From NCBI GenBank assembly GCA_002284855.1, contig CP015603.1, positions 1,289,948 through 1,353,947 of the forward strand: DNA of 64,000 nt, in the 5' to 3' direction. The position numbers and the translations under genes were made by a program. The notes below the pieces were generated by a model. That model was not told where the DNA came from. It saw only the letters and a program-made list of their open reading frames with translations, and did no database searches. Below, in pieces: positions 39,235-47,390 of this stretch (position 1 is its first letter; the number at the start of each line of letters is the position of its first letter). Source of the stretch: Actinobacteria bacterium IMCC25003 (GTDB lineage: Bacteria > Actinomycetota > Actinomycetes > Nanopelagicales > Nanopelagicaceae).

Positions 39235-40548
39235 ATGTCTAACAATTGGTCTTTTGAGACTCTGCAGATCCATGCTGGACAAACTGCAGATCCCACAACT
39301 GGTGCTCGCGCACTTCCGTTGTATCAAACAACAGCTTATGAATTCCGCGATACAACACACGCGGCAAATCTCTTTGGTCTTGCCGAACTCGGCAATATCT
39401 ATACCCGCATCATGAACCCAACTCAAGATGCTGTTGAGCAACGCCTTGCAGCACTTGAAGGCGGAGTGGCAGCACTTCTCCTTGCATCAGGATCTGCCGC
39501 AACCACATTTGCGATTCTCAACGTTGCAGAAGCAGGCGACCACATTGTTTCTAGCCCAAGCCTTTACGGCGGAACATATAACTTGTTCCATTACACACTC
39601 CCTAAGTTCGGCGTTGAAGTTACTTTCGTCGATGACCCAAGCGATCCAGAATCATGGAAGCGCGCAGTCAAGCCAAATACAAAGGCTTTCTTCGGAGAGA
39701 CAATTGCCAATCCTAAGAATGAAATTCTCGATATCAAAACTGTTGCTGATATCGCACATTCAGTGGGCGTTCCTCTGATCGTTGATAACACTGTGGCAAC
39801 TCCGTATCTCATCAAGCCAATCGAGTTCGGTGCAGATGTTGTTGTCCACTCAGCTACTAAATTCCTTTCTGGACACGGTAATGCAGTGGTGGGCGCGATT
39901 ATCGATGCAGGAAAATTCGATTACGCGCAGCATCAAGATCGCTTCCCAGGCTTTAATAAGCCAGATCCTAGCTATCACGGCTTGGTCTTCTCGCAAGCGC
40001 TCGGAGTTGGCTCTGCCTTCGGTGCAAACCTTTCTTACATCTTCAAGATTCGCTTGCAGCTCTTGCGTGATGTCGGAGCGGCAGTTTCACCATTTAACGC
40101 ATGGCTCTTGGCACAAGGTCTTGAGACTCTCTCACTTCGTATTGAGCGCCACATTGAAAATGCTAAATCTGTTGCAACCTGGCTCGAATCACATCCTGAT
40201 GTTGAAAAGGTTAACTACGCAGCGCTGAAATCATCTCCATGGAACGCACTTGCTACCAAGTACGCACCAAAGGGACCTGGCGCTGTTCTCTCATTCGAAC
40301 TTAAGGGTGGAGTGGAAGCGGGCAAGAAGTTCGTCGAATCTCTCGAGCTCTTTAGCCATGTTGCCAATATTGGTGATGTTCGTTCACTCGTTATCCATCC
40401 AGCAACTACAACGCACTCACAGCTCTCACCTGAAGAGCAGCTGGAGGCTGGTGTTACTCCAGGTCTTGTCCGCTTAAGTCTTGGACTTGAAAATATCGAC
40501 GACATCAAGGCTGACCTTGAAGTTGGATTTAAAGCTGCGAAAGGTTAA
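39235..40548 (+). CDS. metY: O-acetylhomoserine sulfhydrylase
   Basis: 437 residues from ATG 39235, four bases after GGAG; the in-frame ATG at 39223 lies upstream of the ribosome site. Makes homocysteine from O-acetylhomoserine and sulfide (PLP). Lys in VHSATKFLSGHGNAVVG; QTTAYEFRDTTHAANLF and YTRIMNPTQD at the N terminus separate it from shorter cystathionine enzymes. Under the SAM-IV riboswitch. Ends three bases before a convergent small membrane gene. Confidence 0.95.
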   Translation: MSNNWSFETLQIHAGQTADPTTGARALPLYQTTAYEFRDTTHAANLFGLAELGNIYTRIMNPTQDAVEQRLAALEGGVAALLLASGSAATTFAILNVAEAGDHIVSSPSLYGGTYNLFHYTLPKFGVEVTFVDDPSDPESWKRAVKPNTKAFFGETIANPKNEILDIKTVADIAHSVGVPLIVDNTVATPYLIKPIEFGADVVVHSATKFLSGHGNAVVGAIIDAGKFDYAQHQDRFPGFNKPDPSYHGLVFSQALGVGSAFGANLSYIFKIRLQLLRDVGAAVSPFNAWLLAQGLETLSLRIERHIENAKSVATWLESHPDVEKVNYAALKSSPWNALATKYAPKGPGAVLSFELKGGVEAGKKFVESLELFSHVANIGDVRSLVIHPATTTHSQLSPEEQLEAGVTPGLVRLSLGLENIDDIKADLEVGFKAAKG

Positions 40549-40551
40549 TCG

Positions 40552-40803
40552 CTAGTTAATAAAGCTGTAGATCAATAAGAGGCCGCCACATGCAATCACG
40601 ATTGCTGTGGCGGCTTTTGTATGTAACCAATTCTTTCCACCGTCAAGGAATGTAATTGCAAGTAGTAGCGCTCCAGGAACGATAAGCACCAAACTTTTCC
40701 CAAGGTTATTTGTATGGCCTGTCTGGTAGCGAAGATTGATCAGGCCTACTGCGAGAAGTAGGTAGCCACCCATGCGAAAGTTATTTATGCGCTGCATATT
40801 CAT
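40552..40803 (-). CDS. small three-helix membrane protein
   Basis: 83 residues with three hydrophobic stretches (GGYLLLAVGLINL, SLVLIVPGALLLAITFL, AATAIVIACGGLLLIYSFI). No family recognised. It lies directly downstream of actinorhodopsin but has its own leaderless promoter (TATCCT six bases before the ATG) after the rhodopsin terminator. A functional link to the rhodopsin is only positional. Confidence 0.6.
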   Translation of the reverse strand: MNMQRINNFRMGGYLLLAVGLINLRYQTGHTNNLGKSLVLIVPGALLLAITFLDGGKNWLHTKAATAIVIACGGLLLIYSFIN

Positions 40804-40815
40804 AGTGTGAGGATA
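40804..40815 (-). promoter_or_regulatory. leaderless promoter of small membrane gene
   Basis: TATCCT on the minus strand (40810-40815), six bases, then ATG 40803. Just past the rhodopsin terminator. Confidence 0.55.
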
Positions 40816-40850
40816 AAGCAGAAGGGCGCCGGTTTCCCGACGCCCTTCCG
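40816..40850 (-). terminator. terminator after actinorhodopsin gene
   Basis: Stem GAAGGGCG (40821-40828) with CGCCCTTC (40841-40848), one internal mismatch, then CGG/CCG and a four-base loop; minus-strand 3' side TGCTTTAT. Lies 18 bases after the rhodopsin stop. Confidence 0.75.
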
Positions 40851-40865
40851 TTATGAACTAATCAA

Positions 40866-41627
40866 TTAGTGATCAGCTGGCATACCTTCTGCGTGTGACT
40901 TCATGCGTGCGATCTTCAAAATTGTAAGACCGAATACGCACTTCGCGAGAATATCTGCAATGGTGTAACCAACCTGTACACCTACGAATGATGACGCTGT
41001 TGGGTCGCCGTTCATTCCGAGGATGTATGAAATTGGGTATACGCCCCATGTGCCGATGAGAAGAAGACGCAGACGTCCAATTGTCTCGGCTACACCAGCT
41101 GGCTGGCGCTCCAATGACTTTCCAAGTTCTACGAAGAGAACGTAAAGGATGTAAAGGAATGGGATTGTTGAAAGAACACCGTAAAGGATTGCTGTGTTCT
41201 TATCTGATGAAATTTCACCTGGGTAGCCAAGTGCGATCATCGCTGCTGATGCTGGAACAAGTCGCATAATGAGTGACTTTGAAACTTCCTTTGCAAGAGC
41301 AAGTACAGCAATAACTTCTACGAGAAGTAGTGGAACAGTAAGTAGCCAGTCAACGTAGCGGTATGCCTCGTTGAATGCGCCCTGCTCGCCTGAAACGTTT
41401 ACTGCCATACCTTCTGATGCTTCACCGAATGAGTTGAAGATTCGGAAGTAGTGGTAGCCAGCAATAAATGTAACCATTGATGACATCACTAGAGCATTGC
41501 GGTACTTAGGTAGAACTCGTGACTGTGATACGAGGGTATACACAGTGCATGCGAGCATTGAGATCAAACCAAGTGAAAAAATGTTGTAAACAAGGTTCCA
41601 TTGGTTGCTATTGAGTGTTACTGACAT
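40866..41627 (-). CDS. actR: actinorhodopsin, light-driven proton pump
   Basis: 253 residues, seven helices. Retinal Schiff base Lys229 in ADILAKCVFG; RYVDWLLTVPLLLVE gives the proton acceptor Asp93, Leu101 at the green-tuning position, and the proton donor Glu104; His59 (AGYHYF) matches the PR His that pairs with the acceptor. So the set is that of an outward green-light proton pump of the proteorhodopsin/xanthorhodopsin group. No retinal-producing dioxygenase gene is in the window. Strong GGAGG ribosome site eight bases before ATG. Proton flow would feed the H+-type ATP synthase here. Confidence 0.95.
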   Translation of the reverse strand: MSVTLNSNQWNLVYNIFSLGLISMLACTVYTLVSQSRVLPKYRNALVMSSMVTFIAGYHYFRIFNSFGEASEGMAVNVSGEQGAFNEAYRYVDWLLTVPLLLVEVIAVLALAKEVSKSLIMRLVPASAAMIALGYPGEISSDKNTAILYGVLSTIPFLYILYVLFVELGKSLERQPAGVAETIGRLRLLLIGTWGVYPISYILGMNGDPTASSFVGVQVGYTIADILAKCVFGLTILKIARMKSHAEGMPADH

Positions 41628-41690
41628 GTAGTAAGCCTCCGTGAGTGCTATATCAGCGCGAATCGGTTGATTCGTCAGTTCAGTTATCTA
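41628..41690 (-). promoter_or_regulatory. actinorhodopsin promoter with inverted-repeat operator
   Basis: Minus strand reading: CTGACG, a 17-base spacer, TGATAT/TATAGC as -35/-10 candidates, then about 25 bases to the ATG with GGAGG. The perfect 6-bp inverted repeat CGAATC-GGTT-GATTCG (41659-41674) lies almost entirely in that spacer, which is where a repressor would block polymerase. The regulator is unknown. Confidence 0.5.
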
Positions 41691-41851
41691 TGAAGTCCTC
41701 GAGGAGCCTCATTGATGTCCGACGGGATAAGTGTGCGCTTCTTGCGAACGATTTGCACCCTCTACTGGTCAGTTTTCTTACTTTTTTTCAAAAAGTTGAG
41801 CGTAAATCCGCAGAGAAAGGGACTTTTCACCCCGACAGGTAGCCTTGCCAG
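41691..41851 (+). promoter_or_regulatory. rhodopsin-MFS spacer with leaderless MFS promoter
   Basis: 160 bases between divergent genes. TAGCCT (41840-41845) lies six bases before the GTG at 41852, a leaderless -10. ACTTTTT-TTC-AAAAAGT (41780-41796) is a 7-bp inverted repeat of unknown use, near where a -35 or operator could act. Nothing else certain. Confidence 0.5.
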
Positions 41852-43063
41852 GTGCTTGCTCAACTTCAGGACCTACGCAGCCATAAAGGCTTCTCGAGCT
41901 TAGCTATCTCCCGATTCATATCAAATGTAGGAAATGGCGTCTCGCCCATCGCTCTCGCCTACGGGGTCTTGAGTCTGCCCAACGCAACAGGTAGAGATTT
42001 ATCGATTGTGATGGCTGCGCGCTTTGTTCCACTTCTTGCTTTCATGCTCTTCGGCGGCGTCATCGCCGATCGTTTCCAACGTAACCGTCTGGTTGGTGGC
42101 AGCGACATGCTCGGAAGTTTCCTCGCTGCGGTCAGCGCAATCTCACTCATCGCAGGTTTTTCAAGTACTTGGTTACTTGCCTTGATGGGCGGACTTTTTG
42201 GAATTCTCAATGCAATCTGGTGGCCGGCAATGTCGGGAGTCTTGCCTGAAATTCTGCCCAAGGAGAAGTTGCAAGAAGGAAATGCAGTCATTGGTTTATT
42301 AACAAACTTCGGTTACATAGTCGGAACGCTCGGCGGCGGAATTCTCGTTTCCAACGTTGGTGCGGGATGGGGACTCTTGGTTGATGCCATCAGCTTCTTT
42401 ATCGCTGGAGCAATTGTCTGGAACTTACCCATCATTGGAAAGATCAAAGATAAGAGCCCTGGAATCATTCATGACCTTGCAGTCGGATGGAAAGAATTTA
42501 TCTCACGCTCGTGGGTGATTGCGATGGTGGTTTCATTTGCGTTGATCAATATGGCCTTCGAATCCATGCTCTCGGTGCTCGGTCCACTCAACTTTAGTGA
42601 TCCTGTCACTGGACCAAAGCAATGGTCCTATAACTTGGCGGGGCTCTCTGTGGGAATGCTTATCGGTGGAATCTGGGTATTAAAGGTAAAGATTGGAAGA
42701 CCTCTCTACCTCGCCATGGTTCTCATTGCGCTCTCTGCAGTGTGGGATTACGCCTTAGCTTTCGATCTTCCTATCTCCTTCTCTGTCCTTGCTGCAATCT
42801 TCTCTGGGATTAGCCTGGAAGTATTTATGGTGACGTGGAATACCTCATTGCAGAGCCATGTTCCTGAAGAGTCATATTCGCGAGTGAGTTCCTATGACAC
42901 CTTAGGTTCATTTGGTATCGCTCCCCTTGGAATCGTCATCGCTGGGCCACTTGCTATGCACTTTGGCGTCAACACCATTCTCTTCATCACTGGAACAACC
43001 ACACTTATTGCATCAATCGCCTCTTTATTGGTGCCCTCTGTCCGAAACCTCAGAAACGATTAG
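41852..43063 (+). CDS. MFS transporter, EntS/DHA3-like
   Basis: 403 residues from GTG 41852 (leaderless). Twelve helices; the N-terminal GVSPIALAYGVLSL and loop GGVIADRFQRNRLVGGSDMLG resemble DHA3 drug or siderophore exporters such as EntS. The substrate cannot be told from sequence. Divergent from actinorhodopsin; followed after nine bases by a haemolysin III gene whose promoter overlaps this stop. Confidence 0.85.
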   Translation: MLAQLQDLRSHKGFSSLAISRFISNVGNGVSPIALAYGVLSLPNATGRDLSIVMAARFVPLLAFMLFGGVIADRFQRNRLVGGSDMLGSFLAAVSAISLIAGFSSTWLLALMGGLFGILNAIWWPAMSGVLPEILPKEKLQEGNAVIGLLTNFGYIVGTLGGGILVSNVGAGWGLLVDAISFFIAGAIVWNLPIIGKIKDKSPGIIHDLAVGWKEFISRSWVIAMVVSFALINMAFESMLSVLGPLNFSDPVTGPKQWSYNLAGLSVGMLIGGIWVLKVKIGRPLYLAMVLIALSAVWDYALAFDLPISFSVLAAIFSGISLEVFMVTWNTSLQSHVPEESYSRVSSYDTLGSFGIAPLGIVIAGPLAMHFGVNTILFITGTTTLIASIASLLVPSVRNLRND

Positions 43064-43072
43064 GCTTACGAG
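43061..43072 (+). promoter_or_regulatory. leaderless promoter of haemolysin III gene, overlapping MFS stop
   Basis: TAGGCT (43061-43066) is six bases before ATG 43073; its first three bases are the TAG stop codon of the MFS gene. Confidence 0.55.
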
Positions 43073-43735
43073 ATGAGTACGGAACCGATTCCTATTGAGC
43101 AACAACAGTTGCCCCCGAAATTACGAGGCTGGTTCCATTTAGGTGCAACACCTGTTGTCATCATCGCATCACTTGTTCTCTTCATCTTGAGCGGTGAATC
43201 ATTTAAGTTAGCAGTTGCTCTGTACTCAATTACAGCCATCATGCTCTTTAGCGTCTCGGCTATCTACCACCGCGTTCCATGGATTCCACGTAAGAAGAAA
43301 ATTTGGCGTCGTTGGGATCATGCAAATATCAACTTACTTATCGCAGGTTCTTACACTCCCTTTGCGGTTGCGCTTCTTGATGATCACGACCGAAATGTTT
43401 TGTTGGCAATCGTTTGGACTGGCGCACTGCTTGGCGTTGCGCTCCGCGTCTTCTGGGTAGGTGCACCGCGATTCCTTTACGTAGCAAATTACTTACTGCT
43501 TGGTTGGGTCGCCATCATCTACACACCACAGCTCTACAAAGAGGGTGGGCTATGGGTGATTCTTCCCATCATCATTGGTGGCTTGCTCTACTCAATAGGA
43601 GCAATTTTCTATGCGCTCAAGCGTCCTGGGCGTAATGCAAAGTACTTCGGATTCCACGAGCTCTTCCACATATTTGTGCTGGCAGCGTGGATTTCTCAAT
43701 ATCTAGCGGTCTCCTTCGCCATTTACCGAAAGTAG
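43073..43735 (+). CDS. haemolysin III / PAQR family membrane protein
   Basis: 220 residues, seven helices. Conserved PAQR residues: Ser/His in SVSAIYHRVPW, Asp in WRRWDHANINLLIAG, and the C-terminal HxxxH of FHELFHIFVLA, which hold zinc. Related to YqfA and adiponectin-receptor-like proteins that tune membrane fluidity or act as hydrolases. The haemolysin name is historical. Confidence 0.87.
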   Translation: MSTEPIPIEQQQLPPKLRGWFHLGATPVVIIASLVLFILSGESFKLAVALYSITAIMLFSVSAIYHRVPWIPRKKKIWRRWDHANINLLIAGSYTPFAVALLDDHDRNVLLAIVWTGALLGVALRVFWVGAPRFLYVANYLLLGWVAIIYTPQLYKEGGLWVILPIIIGGLLYSIGAIFYALKRPGRNAKYFGFHELFHIFVLAAWISQYLAVSFAIYRK

Positions 43736-43796
43736 CTTCATGCTCTAATCTTGGGCTCTCGTATTGATCCCCAAGCACTTGATTGAGAGTTTCACC

Positions 43797-44621
43797 ATGG
43801 CAGAGAAGAACTTCCGCAACTGGGTTGGTTTTCGCGACGAAGCAGATCGCACACCTGTTGCCAATCCTGTCGATCGCATCCGCGAACTCGAATCTCAATT
43901 AGCTGATCTCAAATCCCGCCGCGACATCACAGGTCTTAGCCGCGAAGAGTTCGAAATCCTCGCAACTGAAACAGCGATGGCAATGATCAAGTCAGCGCAA
44001 GCGCGTGAAGCAAAGGCCACAGCTGCTGCAGAGCGATTAATTAATGAGAGTACCCGCAATGCAAAAGATGCAATCGAAGGTGCAGAAAATAAGGCCCGTA
44101 GCATTCTTGCCGGGGCCGAATCTCGCGGACGCAAATACATTTCTACTGCCGAAGCTGAGGCATCTGAAATTGTTCGTGACGCCACCCGTGAAGGTGATTC
44201 GATTATTGAAGCAAAGCGTCGAGACGGGGCAGCCCTTACGACAGCTGCTCGCCGAGAAGCAGAACGCGTTATCTCTGAAGCGGCTGAAAACGTTACTGAA
44301 TATCGTGCCTGGCTCGCCGACATCATCGCAGAGTCTGAGCGCCTATACCGCTCACAAGCGACAGCGCTCTCCGCTGCTGAATCGGCAATTGCAGCATCGC
44401 GCGAAAAACTAGATTCGGCTTTTACTCGCTTAACTAAGATGCAAGCAGTCGTTGATAACTCACTCAATGAAGATGGCACTGTAAAGAAATCAGCGCCTAT
44501 TCGCGTAGAGAGCAAGCGCACGCGCGCAGCAATCTCTGCACCTAAGAAGTCTTCCAAAGCTCCAGCAAAGCGCACTGCGACAAAGCAAGCTACCAAGAAA
44601 AAATCAGCAAAGCGTAAGTAA
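43797..44621 (+). CDS. coiled-coil protein with histone-H1-like Lys/Ala tail
   Basis: 274 residues from ATG 43797; an upstream frame to 43764 is less likely. Residues about 22-45 (VDRIRELESQLADLKSRRD) and 60-220 are long charged Ala/Glu/Arg coiled coil in DivIVA- or b-subunit-like style. Residues about 235-274 form a Lys/Ala/Pro/Ser tail (APKKSSKAPAKRTATKQATKKKSAKRK region) like histone H1 or mycobacterial HupB tails, which bind DNA. A role in polar growth or chromosome anchoring is possible, not shown. It is followed by an acyltransferase gene five bases later. Confidence 0.65.
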   Translation: MAEKNFRNWVGFRDEADRTPVANPVDRIRELESQLADLKSRRDITGLSREEFEILATETAMAMIKSAQAREAKATAAAERLINESTRNAKDAIEGAENKARSILAGAESRGRKYISTAEAEASEIVRDATREGDSIIEAKRRDGAALTTAARREAERVISEAAENVTEYRAWLADIIAESERLYRSQATALSAAESAIAASREKLDSAFTRLTKMQAVVDNSLNEDGTVKKSAPIRVESKRTRAAISAPKKSSKAPAKRTATKQATKKKSAKRK

Positions 44622-44626
44622 CTCTG

Positions 44627-46375
44627 ATGGCTGCCAATCGCGGTATCCAATACATCCCTGCAATAGATGGACTGCGCGCTGTCGCAGTAATTGCGGTGAT
44701 GTTCTATCACCTTGGATTTACCTGGATTCCGGGCGGCTTTCTCGGCGTTGATCTCTTCTTCGTTATCTCTGGCTATGTAATCACCCGCCTACTTCTCGAT
44801 TCAATTGCGCAGAGCGGTGGACTCGATCTTCGCGGCTTCTATATTGCCCGTGCGCGACGCTTACTTCCCGCGCTTATCTTCATGCTCGTCTCAACCACGA
44901 TTGCGATTGGCATCTGGGCACCAGACACCATCAAACGCTTACTGACCGATACTCCTTTCTCGCTGACGGGCACGATGAACTGGTGGCTCGTCGCCCATCA
45001 TCAGGATTACTTTGAAAGCATTGGGCGTCCACCACTTCTGCAGCACACATGGTCTCTGGCAGTCGAGGCTCAGTTCTATCTTGTCTGGCCACTGATTCTC
45101 TACTTCATCCTGAAACAATTTGGTAAGAAACATATTCCGCTTGCATCACTCACTATCGCAGCTGCATCAGGAATCACTTTGCTCTTTGTCTCATTCTCTC
45201 TCGATGCCTCGAACGCTTCAAAGGTAAGCCATGTCTACTTTGGAACTGATACACATAGCATCGGACTCTTTCTGGGGGCTGCCCTTGCTGTCAGCTGGAT
45301 TCCTCAGAACTTCACTAAGACTGTTTCCAAGAAGGCACAAGACTTTATTGATGGTGTGGGATTTCTTGGCTTCATTGGAATCCTGGCCGCATTCCTCTTG
45401 ATTGATGAAACACAACCCACTCTCTACAAGATTGCATTTCCACTTGCAGGAATATGTGGTGCTGCAATTATTATGTCGGTTGTTCACCCAGCATCTCGCT
45501 TTGCGCCAGTTCTACAGAATCCAGTATTTCTCTGGATCGGCGAGCGTTCGTATGCAATCTATCTATGGCACTGGGTTATCTTCCAAGTAACTCGCCCAAG
45601 TGTGGATCTTGCAGGAAGAGAGTGGGCGTTATATGCGCTGCGCATTCTGATTGTCTTAGCGTTGAGCGATATTTCACTACGCTTTGTAGAGCTCCCTATT
45701 CGTCGCGGCGTCATTCAATACTGGCTCAAGGGATTGAAGTACCGCACCAAGAAAGAGCGCACACAGCAGACTCGCACACTTTCTGCTGTCACAGTCGTTG
45801 TACTTCTCCTCGCAACTGTAGTCAGCGTCCGTGCCATTGGTATCGCCAATGAAGAACGCCAGAAGCTTGAGGCTTCTCTCACCGCAAAGCCATCGACTGT
45901 CTCTGAAGTTGCTACGGATGGCCTCTGGGTTACTGGAGATTCTGTAATTCTTGGTATCCGATCAAAGCTCAGTGAGAGCGAGCCCATCTCTGTCATGAAT
46001 GCTCGTATCGGACGACAAGCACCTGAACTACTTTCGGTCATTCTTCACGATAAGGCTCAGGCTGGCGATGTACCCGTGATCTTCAACTTGGGTAATAACA
46101 ATGCACTCACCAGCGAGCAGACTCAGGCAATCTTTGAAGCAGTCAAAGATCAGCCTCGTGTCATCGTGGTAAATACTGCAGTTCCACGCCCGTGGCGCGA
46201 AGGAAATAATGCGCTGATTGCAGAGATTGCAGCGCAATATTCCAATGTAGCTATCGTGGATTGGAACGCAATCTCTGAAGGTCACCCTGAATACTTCGCT
46301 CCTGATGGAGTCCATCTTGTGCCAACTGGAGTCGATATCTATGTGGCAGAGATTCTTAAGAAATTGAATCCGTAG
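44627..46375 (+). CDS. acyltransferase 3 family protein with C-terminal SGNH domain (OafA-like)
   Basis: 582 residues. Ten-helix acyltransferase 3 domain (about 10-370): IDGLRAVAVIAVMFYHLG with the essential His, GGFLGVDLFFVISGYVITRLL, and a further LQHTWSLAVEAQFYLVWP. After a linker and helix near 390-410, an extracellular SGNH domain shows block I VTGDSVILG and block V FAPDGVHLVPTG. Such fusions O-acetylate cell-wall or secreted glycans. Starts five bases after the coiled-coil gene. Ends at a bidirectional terminator. Confidence 0.92.
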   Translation: MAANRGIQYIPAIDGLRAVAVIAVMFYHLGFTWIPGGFLGVDLFFVISGYVITRLLLDSIAQSGGLDLRGFYIARARRLLPALIFMLVSTTIAIGIWAPDTIKRLLTDTPFSLTGTMNWWLVAHHQDYFESIGRPPLLQHTWSLAVEAQFYLVWPLILYFILKQFGKKHIPLASLTIAAASGITLLFVSFSLDASNASKVSHVYFGTDTHSIGLFLGAALAVSWIPQNFTKTVSKKAQDFIDGVGFLGFIGILAAFLLIDETQPTLYKIAFPLAGICGAAIIMSVVHPASRFAPVLQNPVFLWIGERSYAIYLWHWVIFQVTRPSVDLAGREWALYALRILIVLALSDISLRFVELPIRRGVIQYWLKGLKYRTKKERTQQTRTLSAVTVVVLLLATVVSVRAIGIANEERQKLEASLTAKPSTVSEVATDGLWVTGDSVILGIRSKLSESEPISVMNARIGRQAPELLSVILHDKAQAGDVPVIFNLGNNNALTSEQTQAIFEAVKDQPRVIVVNTAVPRPWREGNNALIAEIAAQYSNVAIVDWNAISEGHPEYFAPDGVHLVPTGVDIYVAEILKKLNP

Positions 46376-46394
46376 TAGCTCAATACTGATACAA

Positions 46395-46430
46395 GAAAAA
46401 CCCCGCCCACTTAGTGGACGGGGTTTCTTA
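46395..46430. terminator. bidirectional terminator
   Basis: AAACCCCGCCCAC (46398-46410) with GTGGACGGGGTTT (46414-46426), three-base loop, one mismatch, T-rich on both 3' sides. Serves the convergent acyltransferase and the H1-like membrane gene. Confidence 0.85.
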
Positions 46431-46439
46431 CTTCAATCT

Positions 46440-47306
46440 TTATTCGAACTGACCTGCAAATCCGAATGCCTTAGCAACTCCGAGTGAACCATCTGCATAG
46501 ACTGCAGATACTCGGAATGATGTTGATCCATCTTCAGACTTCTTTGCAAACTCAGCTGCATAGGTAGTTGCAGAAACTTCTGACACTACATTCCATGCAC
46601 CTTGGTTTGAGCGAGTCTCAACTTTGTAACCCTTTACATCTCCAGCTGGCGCCTTCCATGTAATGACCATGACAGCCTTTGAGCTATCTTTCCAATTTCC
46701 AATAAAGCGCGATGGTGCTTCGCCTGTTGTCGCTGCTGCATCTGTGGCAGCAGGAGTTTCTTCAGTTGCAGCTGATTCAGATGCCATTGGCTCTGCCGAT
46801 GCTTCGATTGAAGGTTCTGCAGCAGGTGCCGCATCATCGTTCTCTTTCCCTGAGTTTGAAATAACAATCGCACCGAGAAGAACTACACCAACAAGTACAG
46901 CAAGAAGTGTCTTGCTAGATGATCCTTGACGTGGAGCAGCAGATGGAGCAGCAGCCTTTGCCGCTGGCTTAGAAGAGGCTGGAGTTGTAGAAACGTTGAC
47001 ACGTGCAGAACTAGTTGCTGGAACTGGTGGCACTACAACCTTTGCAGAAGCTGACTTCTTCGCAGGAGACTTCTTAACCGCCTTCTTAGGAGCCGCCTTC
47101 TTTGTCGTTGTCTTCTTCTTTGCTACAGCTTTCTTAGCAACCGCCTTTTTTGCAACAACTTTCTTTACAGTCTTCTTCTTCGCTACTGACTTCTTAGCGG
47201 TTGTCTTCTTCGCAGGAGACTTCTTGACAGCCTTCTTAGCTGTTGACTTCTTAGCTGACTTCTTAGGTGCAGCCTTCTTGGCTGCTGTCTTCTTCTTTAC
47301 TGCCAC
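46440..47306 (-). CDS. membrane-anchored protein with H1-like N terminus and outer FN3 domain
   Basis: 288 residues from GTG 47306 (AAGGAG seven bases upstream). Residues 1-90 are repeats of KKxxAKK/KKSPAKK, as in histone H1 or Wag-type tails. Residues 91-132 are Pro/Ala/Ser linker; 133-150 (TLLAVLVGVVLLGAIVIS) is one membrane helix; 151-197 an acidic Ala/Glu/Pro/Thr linker; 198-288 a fibronectin-III-like domain (APSRFIGNWKD, ITWKAPAGDVKGYKVE, FRVSAVYADGS). No cleavable signal is seen, so the positive N terminus should stay in the cytosol with FN3 outside. A DNA-to-envelope tether is suggested; nothing is proven. Confidence 0.8.
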   Translation of the reverse strand: MAVKKKTAAKKAAPKKSAKKSTAKKAVKKSPAKKTTAKKSVAKKKTVKKVVAKKAVAKKAVAKKKTTTKKAAPKKAVKKSPAKKSASAKVVVPPVPATSSARVNVSTTPASSKPAAKAAAPSAAPRQGSSSKTLLAVLVGVVLLGAIVISNSGKENDDAAPAAEPSIEASAEPMASESAATEETPAATDAAATTGEAPSRFIGNWKDSSKAVMVITWKAPAGDVKGYKVETRSNQGAWNVVSEVSATTYAAEFAKKSEDGSTSFRVSAVYADGSLGVAKAFGFAGQFE

Positions 47307-47320
47307 GGTATATCTCCTTG

Positions 47321-47370
47321 GGTTATGAAATTGGGTTATGAAATTGGGCTATGAAATTGAGTTATGAAAC
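47321..47370. repeat. 13-bp tandem repeat, about four copies
   Basis: GGTTATGAAATTG at 47321-47333 and 47334-47346, GGCTATGAAATTG at 47347-47359, and a partial fourth AGTTATGAAAC at 47360-47370. It lies immediately upstream of the GTG of the H1-like membrane gene, between its ribosome site and the rdgB gene. Unit count may vary. Confidence 0.9.
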
Positions 47371-47390
47371 GGTGGAATATAGGTAAAAGT

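Noticed and set aside
43895..44710. 271-codon minus-strand frame
   Set aside because: Antisense to the coiled-coil gene at 43797-44621; its length comes from Ala/Glu-rich codons. The plus-strand frame has the coherent coiled-coil composition and start.
46996..47328. 110-codon plus-strand Phe/Ala/Val-rich frame
   Set aside because: Mirror of the Lys/Ala repeats (AAG/TTC complement) of the membrane H1-like gene; no independent signal.
47321..47370. CRISPR array
   Set aside because: The repeat unit is 13 bp, contiguous and without spacers; no cas genes in the window.
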